This document shows, piece after piece, positions 41,937 through 53,984 of a stretch of DNA of 64,000 nucleotides. Positions within the stretch are counted from its first letter, which is position 1, and the number at the start of each line of letters is the position of its first letter. Made by a program: the position numbers and the translations under genes. The DNA is from Lepiota brunneoincarnata (Eukaryota; Basidiomycota; Agaricomycetes; Agaricales; Agaricaceae): NCBI GenBank assembly GCA_023014365.1, contig JAEBUN010000038.1, positions 310,001-374,000 of the forward strand, in the 5' to 3' direction. The notes below the pieces were generated by a model, which saw only the letters and a list, made by a program, of their open reading frames with translations, had not been told where the DNA came from and did no database searches.

Positions 41937-43542
41937 CAGTGACCCACAAAACCGTTCCAATGTTTTGTACTTTTGACTTAAAGTAGTAATAGCTCAGTAA
42001 ATAAAATAGCCATATTTGTGAATATATTTATAAACATAGCCAAATATGTCATATCTGACTCTGCAAAGTTGCGTCATGTAATACTTCCAAATTAGGCAAT
42101 TATGAATTTTGTAATCATTTTAAGTCATTGGAACAGTTTTGTCAATGACATATTATACTAGGCTATCCTATTATTTCTAGTACTTAGAGTAGCCCCCCCT
42201 GGCTTTGAGTACAGCTGCTACTCTTCTAGGCATACTTTCAATTAACTTCTGACACTCAGAAGCTGGAATAGCATCCCACTCCTTTTCTACCCTCTGCCAC
42301 AACTCCTCCATACCCTTGGGAGGAGATTCATACTCTCCCAACTTTCTCTTCACATATTCCCATAAGTGTTCAATGGGATTGAGGTCAGGTGACTGTGCTG
42401 GCCAGGTTCGGAGCCTAAAATGATTTTTTTGAAACCATTCTTTGGCCAGTGTACTCTTGTGTTTGGGGTCATTATCTTGCTGAAAGATAATATCTCAGGG
42501 TTTAAGCTTGTACCACCGGAGACTCTTCTTCAAATCTTCCTCCAAAATTTGCACAAACAACTCTGCATCCATCCTTCCATCAATCCTCACTGCATAGCCT
42601 GGGCCATCCCACAGCATACAGCCCCAAACCATCACTGATCCTCCTCCATACTTCAGAGTTCCCTTGACCAATCTTTCACTAAGCCCCTCTCCCTTCTTTT
42701 TCCATCCCCACTTCCTCCCATCTGACCCCAAACGATTAATTTTGGTCTCATCAGACCATACAACCAGCTTCCAGTCCTCCATAGTCCAATGCTGGTGTGT
42801 CAGAGCAAAATCCAGCCTAGCCCTCCTATACTTGTCAGAGAGTAAAGGCTTTTTTTGCTTGACTACAGCCTTCATTCCTGCCTGTTTGAGATGCCTTGCT
42901 ATAGTCTGTGAAGAGACTGATGTCCCAATGATGGGAGCAAGAGATTTGGCTATATCTACAGCAGTTTCAGCCTTGCCAGCAGAGATAAGATGGATAGCAT
43001 GCCGAATATTAGTGGTAGAGAGTTTTGAAGGATGTCCTCCAAGTGATTTAGTAAGGCTGGAACAATTTTTAGAGGCTAGCCTGGATATGGTACTGCGCCC
43101 AACACCAGTAATTGCCTCAATTTTAGTATAGGAATGATGAGAATTTAGCAAAGAGAGGATGGTTTGCTTTAGAGTAGAAGATAATGGCTTCATGGTAGGT
43201 AGGGGGGTTGAGAATGATGGGACATGGCTGTCAGCACATCTATTTATATGTCAAAGACACGTGGTCACATGATCTTGTTGATTGACAATCAATGGAGTCA
43301 TGTGATTGCTTGGATTAGTATTAAAAATTACTATTGACAAAACCGTTCCAATGACTTAAAATGATTACAAAATTCATAATTGCCTCATTTAGAAGTATTA
43401 CATAACGCGACTTTGCAGGGTCAGATATGACATATTTGGCTATGTTTATAAATATATTCACAAATTTAGCTATTTTATTTACTGAGCTATTACTACTTTA
43501 AGTCAAAAGTACAAAACATTGGAACGGTTTTGTGGGTCACTG
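41937..43542 (-). mobile_element. Tc1-like DNA transposon (TcB), TA target
   Basis: 1606 bp, CAGTGACCCACAAAACCG...CGGTTTTGTGGGTCACTG, flanked by TA (41935-41936, 43543-43544). Inverted repeats of 210 bp (41937-42146, 43333-43542), again with the outer motif ACAAAACCGTTCCAATG repeated inverted at the inner edge. Inserted into the decayed minus-strand reverse-transcriptase element. The near-intact transposase indicates a younger insertion than TcA. Confidence 0.94.
42177..43193 (-). pseudogene. Transposase of TcB, intact except one TGA
   Basis: 339 codons from ATG 43193 (MKPLSSTLKQTILSLLNSHH) to TAG 42177-42179. N-terminal paired HTH domains (residues about 1-120: GVGRSTISRLASKN, QTIARHLKQAGMKAV). 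Catalytic core: WSDETKINRLGSDG (first Asp), QQDNDPKHKS (second Asp) and SPDLNPIEHLWEY (Glu), giving DD34E. The only defect seen is TGA at 42495-42497, codon 233, in KP*DIIFQQDND, a spot where TcA has Glu. A single base change separates it from an open frame. Belongs to the Tc1/mariner superfamily, cutting and pasting at TA. Confidence 0.92.
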
Positions 43543-43544
43543 TA

Positions 43545-45532
43545 AAGTAAAGAATGAGCATGTGGAGTTGTCATAGAATTTAGGGAGAACTACCCAAATG
43601 ACTGATGCATCACCAATCAATATTCCCTAGGTAGTTCCTTGGGAACAGTGAAGATGGGCATACAGTATATACCAGGCAAGAGCAGTCCCTTAAAACCAGC
43701 TGAGAAATGATTTTTTGCCAGCTCCTTGTCCTTCTGCTCTCAAATAAATTTCCTCCTCTCAGGTTCCTTCACAATATGCTGGGCAGCATCATTGGTTACT
43801 GGGTATCCCTTGAGACTCAGATTAGCCCAATGCCAGAATCCCTGTTCCAGTCCATTGCAAATTGATTCAACAAAATCATCATTAGGGTGAGAGATGAGGA
43901 AATAGCATACTGTAACACACCAACTTTGATGGGTGTGATAATCTGGAATAGATCAGCATGAGAAGTCACTGTTTGTTTAACTAGATAGTCATCTGCAATC
44001 TTTGGTGCAGTGGGAAACACTTCCACCTCCTCTGACCACTCCACTACACCAGGCACCAGCAGGCCCTCCACATTCCACCTGTTGTAATGAAGATATTAGG
44101 ATGAGGAACCCCACTGATTCAACTAGGACATTGGGACCATCTATATTCCTGAGATTTGCACCTACTGCATTGGTGTTTGAGTCTGCAATCCAAGGAACAG
44201 CAGCCATTTTTTGTATTGAAATGGTAGTACACTACTGTGCCTTTCTTATTCAGCTGATAGTTGGTATGGAATTCAGTTCCTCCTGGGAAGAGAATTGACT
44301 CCCAGTATGTTTTATGGATGTCTTTGTTGAGCAGTGAGTTGTTTTCACCTCCTCCAACAGCACCTTAGATGGCTTCATCAAAAAGGAGGACATAGCCATG
44401 TTCTCTGATGTTTCTCCTCCTGAATTTGGCAGAGATGTACAATGTATGTATATTGGTTAAGTTCTCCCCAATAGTTGGGGAAAACATAGCTCATCACTTC
44501 AGCAGTGGCTCACCAAGCTTGTTGCCACTTGCCTGATGTTTTGATCCTCTTCAAGATGGTGTCCTGAGATATGGTGAACTTGTGCTCTCTGATTCACCCA
44601 ACTTCCTCTTGCACTGGCTAGACAATGAATTGTTCTTTGAATACTTTGTGGAGATTAACTGCTTTTCCTTGCAGGATGTTGCTCCATTCTGTGTCAGAGA
44701 AATTGTAGGGTGCTTCAGGCCCTGATTGAGCCCAACATTTAATAGAGTACACATCTTGGCTAATGTAGGCTAGCATACACCTGGTTTTACACATGCTTTC
44801 AGTGAGTCCATCACTTCCTTATGGGCCTTCTCTGAACCATAAGAAGACATCTTCCCAAACCTTTTTACTTCACTGGGTGCCCTGGGGTACCTTTTCCAAG
44901 ATGTCCCAAGATCCTTCAAAACCAGTGAGATCATGGACAAGTTCCTTCCATCCTTGTTCCTCTCCAAATTCATCATCCTTGGAATCACTTTCCCCAGAGG
45001 TAGATCCCCCTCATGAGCCAGAGGTCCTAACCCCAGATGTTTGGCTAAGGATGGTTTGGGGCACCTTTTACCCTGTCTGAGACAAGATGGTGTTGAGTTC
45101 ATTTGTGAGTTGATCTTTGTAGCCATTGCTGACATTGAGACCCCTGATTTATTGATTCTCCTCATACTGGCCTCAAGCAAAGCTAATCTGTCTTCTAGCA
45201 AGATCAAGTGTGAGTTTGAGAAGTTGGGGATGCTTGGATCATATCTCAGCCCCCTTCTCCTTTCCACTTCCTAATGTCCTCTTCTTTCCCTCTGCAATAC
45301 ATCAGAGCTCACCAAGGTGAAATTCCCTGTCCCATTGATTCAATGAAGAAGTAGCTGGGTTGAGGTTGGAGGACTTGGCAGTCTTGGAGACATTGGGGGG
45401 TGTATTCAGTTGATGAGAGGGATTCCCCTCTCTGAGTTGACCATGTCTTGGTTGGTCAACAGCAAATCCAGCATACCCTTCACTCATGAATAAACAAGGA
45501 CCATGAAGCTTGTTCTGGATGAAGTTGGGCAC
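43545..45532 (-). pseudogene. Decayed reverse-transcriptase element, upstream half
   Basis: Minus-strand continuation, 5' to the RT half. From 45532 down: a Pro/Ser-rich start, a gag-like helical part (SHLILLEDRLALLEASMRR near 45200), LKACVKPGVCWPTLAKMC (near 44770), GKWQQAW (near 44505), FQIITPIKVGVLQY (near 43940), HPNDDFVESICNGLEQGFWH (43895-43836), FKGLLLPGIYCMPIFTVPKE (near 43670) and FSLNSMTTPHAHSL up to the TcB insertion. Interrupted by stops and frame changes. TcB separates it from 41086-41936. Family assignment as DIRS-like is by memory of motif order only. Confidence 0.62.
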
Positions 45533-46410
45533 AAGGTTGGATACTAAGGCAATGAGTAGAGAAAAAACACCAGCTTCAAACAGCAGTTATGAAGGTGGTA
45601 GTTAGTTAGACAAGGAAAATGCAGGAGTCTGTCTCATAGTAGCCACTACAGAGAAACTAACTCCTTTCCTTGTATGTGTTCACCTGCAGGGCATTTTCAG
45701 CTACCAGTGATCTACAACTGGGGCCCTTCTTGTTTGTCATCATTGACCTGGCATAAACAAATCTTTAAGCTCAATTAATGTATTATATCTATTGTTGGGA
45801 AGGAAACAATAAACCAATCTTATTTTGGTCATGACAGCAGACCCTAAACCTTCAAAGTTTGTCTGTGCCACATACAGAACCTTTTATTGTTGCAGGCCCT
45901 GTTCTAAAATATGTGATGGGTACTGAGTATACAAACAAAACAGATTCTTATAATTATTCTTTTGTACCTCTTGTTCATAGGACCAAATGTGGCAGGTCTC
46001 AGGTGAATAGTATCCATAAGTGGCTTCATGTTTGGCACATCCTCAGTGGTTTATCCCCATACATCCCTGAAGATGTGAGTACTATATTCTTTCCCTTGCA
46101 ACATATTATTCACATAATGCCTCTATAAAGGTATACTGAGAGGCACTCTTATTACACATTGTAAGATTGCATAAATTGGAGGTATCATATATTTAAGCTA
46201 CATAGTTATTTCTGGCCTCTATTGGTTGAAGTGCTTAGTAGGTAAGAGTCATGGGAAAGAGGGGTATATGCTTAAACCCGGATGCAAGCAGTAGGAAAAC
46301 AGAACCAATAGTGATATATAAACAAAAGACAAATTCGCGAAAGGTAACAGGGCAGATAAACGGCAATACGAGGGGAGCGTATAACCATCCACAAAGACAA
46401 AACCCACATG
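45533..46410. other. AT-rich junction between transposon cluster and host genes
   Basis: No gene recognised. CpG is very rare up to about 46,230 and becomes frequent from about 46,320, so the boundary of transposon-derived or decayed DNA is placed there. The last part (46,320-46,410) is probably 3' untranslated sequence of the SSN6 gene on the minus strand. Confidence 0.5.
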
Positions 46411-49400
46411 TTACATTTCTTTCTTTTCCGACGACGGAGACGGTGATTGCTTCACAAGGGGCGGCGACTTCGGGTTCGACGCTGATGAGTGTACAACATC
46501 GGATAGCTTTCCGCTGCGCGACGGTGGAGAGGCCGAACGGCTCTCATCCACTTGCATTCTGTCATCTCGCTCCGCGCCGACTCCAGGAGAAGGCACAGTC
46601 GAAGGCGGGGTTAATGTGGCAATGGGAGGAAGCGGAAGTGCTGAAGAGGTAGTGCCATGGCCAGCTCCTATAGGTCGTGGATGAGGAGGTAGGACAGCAG
46701 GTAACGGAGGGCTCGGTGGATATGTATCATGGGTCTGTCGCGAGTCGGGCGAACGAGAGGTGTTTGGTTGTGTTCTAAATGGGATAGGCGATGGTCGTGA
46801 AGAAGGGATAGGGGTTCGGCGCCCATTCGGTGACGAAGCCCGGCGCTTCAAGACATCAATCCGAGTTCGCTTGTTATCTGATTCTTCCGGCCCCGGGCTC
46901 AGTGCTCGTTTGAGGGGAGCAGTTTGCATTGGAGGTGAAGCATGGCTACGTGTCGAGGAAACGGAGCCACGGTGAGATGCAGGCGGACGCGGGGAGGGGT
47001 CACTATGTCGGCTACCAACAGATACAGTAGGGGAATGACCAGGTCCTTCCGTATGCTGTGACGCTTCAGGTGCACCTCCGCGATATCCTCCAGCCAGGTC
47101 CATCAATGCATCCGCGACACCCTCGTCATAGTCCTCATCGACAATGCGCGAGGGTGGACGAGGTGTCGCACTGGTCGGTGAAGGTTGAACTGATCGCAAG
47201 GACCCATTTGAACCCACGGGCTCGGGGGAGTTCGGCTCTTTGGAAGGATAGGGCATACCCTTGAAGCGTTCAGTGGGGTGTATCTTCGGAGTTTCCAGGC
47301 CGGGCTGATCGTCCTTCCTCTTGTTTGCGCTGCGAGCCTTGCGTTTCTCACGATCCCTCTTGCTGACGTGGTCTTGTGGGAGAGGAGTGGGAGGATGGGT
47401 TGGAGGAGGTTGAGAAGCGAGGGTTTCAGTCTCTTTGTCGCGGGGTCTCCGTCGTCCCTTGGAGTCAACTGCGGACATACGAGGACTCTCAGAGCCACGA
47501 GAGCTGGAGGAAACGTGAGGGAGGGGATTTCTGGCTTGGGTGCGAGCTCCCTCTGGCGATCCTGCGTAAGGCCGGTCACTGCGTTGATCGGGCTCGAAGT
47601 CACGAGCGTCCCGTCCATCATACCTTGGGTCATAGCGGCGGCTCGCGGATGAAGATGGTTCATGATGTACAAGGGGTGGCGAACCAGGGCGCGGGTGTGA
47701 AGGCGCCGGGTTAGGATGCTTGGAATCCCAGTAGCGGGTCGGCTGTGACCGGGGAGATGGTTCGGGGGGAGTGTGTGGGCGAGCGGTACTGGTAACGGGG
47801 GAACGAGGGGGGTAGAAGGGCCCTGGCTGTGAAGGATGGTCGCCATGCCGGGGACGGCGCTCAGATTGGCGCTCTTGGTCCCAATCACGATGTTCGGAAG
47901 GACGTCTGTTGTCCCATAAATCCCTGTCTCCCGGGCGATTAGATTCGTGAGGGGGAGGCTGGTAGTTTCTGGGGGACCGATGGAGTGGGAGACCAGCACT
48001 GGGTTGAGCGGGACCCACCGGTTGACGCGGGGGATAGTTCTGGAAACCGGGAGGGGAAGAACGACGAGTAGGGTGAGCGGGTGAAGTTGAAGTTGAACGA
48101 GAGGGGGGACGTTGGTTTCGATTGAAATAAATATCTGGATGGTGATGGCCGTGGGTACTACCTCGAAGTTCTTCTGCAGGGGGCTGAGGAATGGGGTGTT
48201 GCAGGAGTAGAGTCGGGCCTCCCGACGGGACGCGATTGGCCTCACGAGGGTGGGGATAGTCGCGGTGACTGGGAGGACGATCTACGTCCATTGGTGCCAA
48301 CGGAGTTTGCGAAGGTGGGTGTCGACTCTCGTCGAGTACGACAGGTGGTGGTGGGCCACCTCGGAAGGGTCCAGGGGGAGGTGTTACACGACCATTACCA
48401 ACCTGGGACGGAGGTGGGAGAGAGATCTCGTTTGGGCCGCGAGAGTCCGTATTGAACACAGGACGCTGTGAGCTTGATTGCAACATGGGCGGTGGTCCCG
48501 ACAGTCCTGGAGGAGGCACGACAGCGCTGGCATATGCAGTTGGGTGTACATCTTGTGGACCAGGCGCAGCTGGGAGCTGGCCACCATTTGCCTGAGCATT
48601 TTTGAGAAGCTGGAGACGCTGCGTGATGGCGGGGTTGCTGGGATCAAGCTCAGCAGCGCGAGCATAAGCATCAATGGCATCAGTGATCTGATTATTGCAG
48701 CTTTCGTACAGGCTTCCAAGGTCAAACCAGACTTCTGAGATGTATGGGTTGATGCGGATGGCTCGTGAGTATGCGTCAAGTGCGTCTCGGAACTGGTTAA
48801 TCTGAAAATAAAGTACGCCAATCGAACACCAGAATGTTGGGTTACGGCCATCACGATAGACAGCCTGTTGATATGCCTCATAAGCCTTGTTGTATTTTTG
48901 ACCTGCCATGTAGGCACGACCAAGAAGATACCAGCTCTGTGCGTCAGAAGGATCTGTCCAGCAGTGAGAAAGTCAGGAGAGGTATGCTATGTGAAGGCAA
49001 CTACTACTCACCGGCTTCGAGGCTTTTGGTCAGGTATTGAATTGCAAGCTCCTGGTTCTGGAAGCTCGAACCGTCTTGATGGTACAGCCACCCAAGCTGT
49101 TGCAGGACCTTTGCGTGATTCGGATTATCGGCAACAACACGTTCGTATGCATCCTTGGCTCGAGCATGCTGTGATGATGGCGTTAAAATAAATAAAGAAC
49201 ATGAGCTACAACAAACTCACGTCTTTTTGCTGCTCATATACATGCCCGATTTGGAACCAAATGTCGGCATGGGCAAGGGGACTAGGGGGGTTGCGAAGGA
49301 TGCGATCGAAGCAAGCGAGGGATTCTTCGTATTTGCCCTGCTGTTTATAAATGATGCCGAGACGGAAAAGGATTTCATTGGCCTTGTCAAAGTCTTCGTT

Positions 49401-50447
49401 GTGGAAATCAGCGAAACCAAACAGAATAAGGTAAAAGTATAACTTTACTTTTGTCCATGCGAAGGACGGACGAAAAAGCCTCCTCGGCGTGGTCGAGAGA
49501 GCCGTATCGATCATAGAGAATGCCAATTCCGTACCATAGCTTCGGGTCCTCCTAAGGTGGCTTGTGAGTTAACAGGTAGCACGGGATAAGTCAGAAGGTG
49601 AAAATGTACCTTTGGGTTTGGGAGAAGGTAGAGCGCTTGTTGATAAGCGGAATAGGCTTTCTGCAGGTCATCTTGCATGAGGTAGCAATGACCTTTGAGG
49701 AAAGGGATTAGAGGGCTAGACCACTGATTAGATCGGGCAAGGGGATTACCAAGTGCACTCCACACTTCGCCGTTGTCTTCCTGGAGAGAGAGAACACGCT
49801 GGAAGTAATCGACCGCCTGGAAATAGAGATTATTACGTCATTCGAGATCTTATCGGGGATAAAAAGGGAATCCGCGGAGACCCGGAAGATGCTCGGCAAG
49901 CGACATTGAAGAGGAGCTTGAAGTATCACAGGAAGAAACACCGACCTTGGGATAGTTTTCCTTGATCCGAGCAATACCTGCCACCTGTGTGAGGCCAGAC
50001 AGGGACATCGGATTATGCCGCAGAGCATGTTCGTAAGCGGAAAGCGCATGCTCTAGGTCACCCATTTGCTCGGCAACACGTCCTGATGAGAACCTCAGCT
50101 TCCGGGCGGCAAACATATCGGAAACGCAAATGCTAACCAATCAGAAGCCACGTCTGTTCATTTGCAACTGCGAGCTTATGAACAAGGGTAGGAGTGGCGG
50201 CGGGTACACCGTTGGGTGCCACGTTTGCGGCAACGGCGGGAGAGATGACATTGGGATGGACAGCACCGTTCGGAATTGTGGCAGGAGTGGAAGGTATAGG
50301 TGCAGCGCCATTGAGATGAGGGGGCTGCTGCGCATGGGGGTGTGGGTGAGAGATGATGTTGTGGGGATGAGGGTGAACAGATGGAGGGGGAGGATCATGC
50401 ATGCGGACGTCGCGGTCGGGTTGTCTTGGTGGATGCCGATGAGCCAT
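46411..50447 (-). CDS. SSN6: Ssn6/Cyc8-like TPR transcriptional corepressor (8 exons)
   Basis: Model: complement of 50138-50447, 49946-50082, 49750-49816, 49610-49692, 49449-49551, 49221-49393, 49012-49168, 46411-48953. The total of 3573 bp keeps frame and gives 1190 residues. Introns are 52-129 bp with GT/AG ends. About ten TPR repeats occupy residues about 93-460 (ALSAYEHALRHNP, ENYPKAVDYFQRVL, LWYGIGILYDRYGSLDHAEE, ANEILFRLGIIYKQQ, LGRAYMAGQKYNKAYEAYQQ). The rest is a long Pro/Ser/Arg-rich disordered tail. The N-terminus is His/Pro/Asn-rich. In yeasts Ssn6 binds Tup1 through its TPRs and is recruited by DNA-binding repressors in the nucleus. The start is the Met of MAHRHPPRQPDRDVRMHDPP; upstream Mets in frame read as untranslated sequence. 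Confidence 0.95.
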
Positions 50448-53419
50448 TGGGGGGCCGACGTAGGGAACGTCGAGGAGGGGCTGAGGTGGGAAAGAGGATG
50501 GGAGAGAAGGGGGGCGAAGAGTTGTTGTTGAAGGCGGCGTCTTGATATATATAATGGACAGAATCAGGGCCCAGGAAATGGCGATCAAGGTGGGGAGATG
50601 GGATCTGGCGTTTGGAGATGACATCCCTAGCTTTCCACTTTTGGACTGGAAGGGTGATCAGGGTTGGTATGCATCCAGATATCCACCTGTGATACATACG
50701 CACAAACTTGCCGAGAGGCTGTTCTTGACACCCTGTGCTTCTGCTTCTCCGCGTGCCCTGCCTTTGCTGTTTTGGGCCTGTTGCCGCGTTCTAATCCGCT
50801 TACCCTGTCTATCACCCATCGAGATCTTCTCGCGTGCGTTGCGAATTCATAATTGCAACCCATAAGATTGCCTCCTCGAGTCTAATCAGCATGCAGCGAG
50901 CTACTTGCGAACTACGACACGGATCGCGCACAGAACCTGATGTGCAGTGTTACTCCCCCGCTATTAGCTATCAGTAGCTCTCTGGTCGCGCGGTTCTGTC
51001 TCAACAACCAATCTGGCAAAAACACACAATGTTGACGGGTTTTTAAAGTTGGTTGGTCTAATATCGCAGCGCAGATTGCCGATTCCGTCTATATTGGGGG
51101 ACAGAATGACACGCATGACATGGTCTCTTCGGCCTGACCGCTCCCCGATCCACGATCTCGGATGTCGTCTGCCTTCTCTCCGATTCTGGGGAAGAGATGT
51201 AGATGCATCTTGCCCGACTCCATTATGTCAGCATCCAGGTCAATCTTGATGTTCTCAGGCACATCGTGATCGAGTCGGGATTACCTAAGCAACCCACTTC
51301 GCCTTCCCAACTCGGAACCACTTACATCAAATCGAGATGACAATACGCACACCTCCATATCCAGCTTAACTGCCTGTGACGGCACCGTTATTATCATCAA
51401 TTCATTCTCCTTACGGTTGCCAAGCATGCCTCCCCCAGCCTAATCCCCTCTTGTCCTCCTTTCCGTCTGCCCCGGTCGATTCTAAATCTTCTTCCTTACT
51501 CTTCGCCATGCACCCACCCTCATAGTTCGCTTTTTCCCATAGGAATCTCTTCTCTTGCATTCCTATCGGATTTTCACAATCGTTCCACCGGGAATCAGGA
51601 GGATATGGCAACCGCAAGGGTTGGATCTCTCATGGGCAATTGAGGGGTTACCAGATATTGATAATGTGTACTGACTCCCCAATGTTAGTTTGGTCTCCAT
51701 CACTCCATGTTGTTACACGTATTCCAGAAGACAGCTCCATTCTCCACCGCTGTATTGCCCAGAGAGCGCCTCGGGCAATCATACCAACAATGCCCTTCGT
51801 ACCTGAGGTAACTGGCATACAGCATTTTTAAAATGTAAGTGTTCCAACAGGGTCGAACGCCCTCAATGCTTCTGTGTCTCCCTCCCTGATTCATCATTGA
51901 TGGCCAGGTTCCCTGTGCGCCGCAGATATGTAACTTGTCATAATAATGCTGATAACATCCTATAAAGATTGCAATCGGGGGCACATCAACTTAGCCTTTT
52001 CTCCTCGTGCTGGTCTATATTTACACACTAGTACACCAATTCGGAGACTACCAAGTCACGTCGCTCTCCCGTAAGCAGGTCGAGACCAGGTTAACCTTTG
52101 TAACGATAATTGGTCACTAAGGGCCCCCTCCGTTGAAACATCCCGTCCGTCCGGACCGAGACTGTAATATACCGCCCAGCTGTCAACCCTTGAAGACGCG
52201 AGCCTTATCCCACCATGATGTGGCTGGGCTTGAGAACACCTTGCCAAAATGAGCACTTTCCACCAAGTCTATTCTCCCGTATCGGCACCCTCGTTTGACG
52301 CGAATCCGGAATGTATACCAACACACATCCTCCATGCACACCTAGGTGTTTCATACATGAACACAAAGCCCAACCGCTAAGGGTACAAACATATTCAACA
52401 AACCCACCTCCCTTTCCTGGAATGCTTCCATTCGCAAGCGCGGTGATACGCTCAACGACTGCCGGTCTTCCTCCAACATGATGCCACTCTCGGAAATAGC
52501 TGCGGTCACTGCCACATGTTTCATAATGGGGATCGTGGCGTCTCCATCACCAAAAACAAACTTCCCCTGCCATTGGGCCTTAAGGAGGGAACAACACATC
52601 ACGATCAGTGATTATGAAATCACACCCCCCCACCCCTCGCTGTTATTGTGCATAAAGAGGATGGATCTTAATTCCCGAATACAGGGGTCCTTCTCGAAAC
52701 CCACACAAAACAAAGTGAACATTTCGGAAGCGTGGGTTGGTTATAAAGAAAAGAAAAGAGGCCGTTTTACGCAACTGAATCGGGAAGCGGTGGGGTTGCT
52801 TCGGAGATCGCGCCGGAATGACGACCCCCATCCCCCAGCAACAACATCAATATCGAATTACCTGTCTCGAGTGCCGGACACCATATCATTTCGTGATGAT
52901 GGTGTAAGATTGCTGTCAGGCTGCGCACAAGCGGCTGCAGCCACCACCAAAAGGGACCCAGATCGCGGAATGACCAACGCAAACGTATGGGAACAATCGG
53001 GGTCTTGGGCCATTTTAGGAATTCCATTGGAAACGGGGAGGAGCTCCTGACAGCAGGAAGGGTTTTTCCAACCTAGCATAAGAAGCACGCGTCCGGCACT
53101 GCATCCCTTGCCCTTGGCTCGATCCCATGCCGCAACATGCCATAGCTGTGACAGATTCCCAGAGTCAACTATACACCCCCTTATTCCATTATGGGCTACG
53201 GCAGATGGATGATCCCCGGAGATTACGACGGGAACATTGTGTTAACTCCTAGCAACTCCCGAAGATTATCTTTGAATCCCCGTTCATCGCCGCTCGAATT
53301 CCTGCCACTCAATCACATCCTCGGCTTCGCGTCCGATCCAAGTTCCACAACATTCTACGCCCGCTTGCCACTACAGACGACGATAACCCCCCCCCCCCCC
53401 CCCTCCCCGTCACACAGCG
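50448..53419. other. Intergenic region, no gene recognised
   Basis: About 3 kb upstream of SSN6 and SERF-like genes. Forward frame 52478-53050 (190 codons) and reverse frame 52351-52602 (83 codons) are open, but show no family motif, splice pattern or codon coherence that I can defend. A run of 17 C at 53387-53403 lies 16 bp before the SERF start codon, inside its presumed 5' leader. The rest appears to be promoter and spacer DNA. Confidence 0.4.
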
Positions 53420-53984
53420 ATGACCAGTGAGTCCCGTCCCCCTGTGTGAACAATTGTGAACACGATCGACCAATCCACTCATATCGTGCCTTCCCTCCTT
53501 CCATGGATCATTAGGAGGGAACCAAAGAGAGAACGATCGTCTTCGTGCACAGAAAAAGGCGACGACCAAAAAGCCGAAAGTGAGTGCCTCAAACTTGGCG
53601 AAACGTAAGGAGCAGTAAGTTGCCGCCGCCTCACCTAGACCTTCTAGGTCCAAGCCTATTCCTCGCTTTTAACTCATATAACTTATTAGGGACGCAGAGA
53701 TCTTGAGAGCAAAACAGAAAGTATATGTTGTCCTGGAGATTATCTTATTGCGTGATTGCTGATGGGCTTTGTTTGCTGATACCTCCCATCAGAAAGCGGA
53801 AGAATCGAAAGCTGGGGCTCCGAAGGCTGGGCCGAAGACTGAGGGGTCAAAAGCTGGACCGAGTACTGAGGCGCTGTCGAAAGCCGAGTCGAATGTTGGA
53901 GAGTCAGAAGCTAAGCCAAGAGCTGAGGTGCTACCAGAGGTGCCGACGTTGGCCGAGGAGGTTCCTGTGGAAAGTGGAAATTAG
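53420..53984 (+). CDS. SERF/4F5-family small basic protein (4 exons)
   Basis: Model: 53420-53426, 53515-53614, 53690-53720, 53793-53984; 330 bp, 109 residues, introns 88, 75 and 72 bp with GT/AG. The N-terminus MTRGNQRENDRLRAQKKATT is the 4F5 (SERF) signature. It is followed by SNLAKRKEQDAEILRAKQKK, a basic helical part common in fungal members. The last exon is a Lys/Ala/Glu/Pro low-complexity tail of repeated KAG/KTEG/KAE units. SERF proteins in animals promote amyloid aggregation and bind nucleic acid; the fungal role is little known. Exon 1 has only seven coding bases. Donor 2 (CA|GTAAGT) is chosen over the earlier GTGAGT because only it keeps the conserved DAEILRAKQ frame. Confidence 0.88.

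Noticed and set aside
1..46250. CRISPR-like or satellite arrays suggested by recurring 380-700 bp repeats
   Set aside because: All are LTRs with TG...CA ends and target duplications.
52478..53050. 190-codon forward frame as a gene
   Set aside because: No recognisable domain, no coherent intron pattern; a stretch of this length can be open by chance in GC-balanced DNA.
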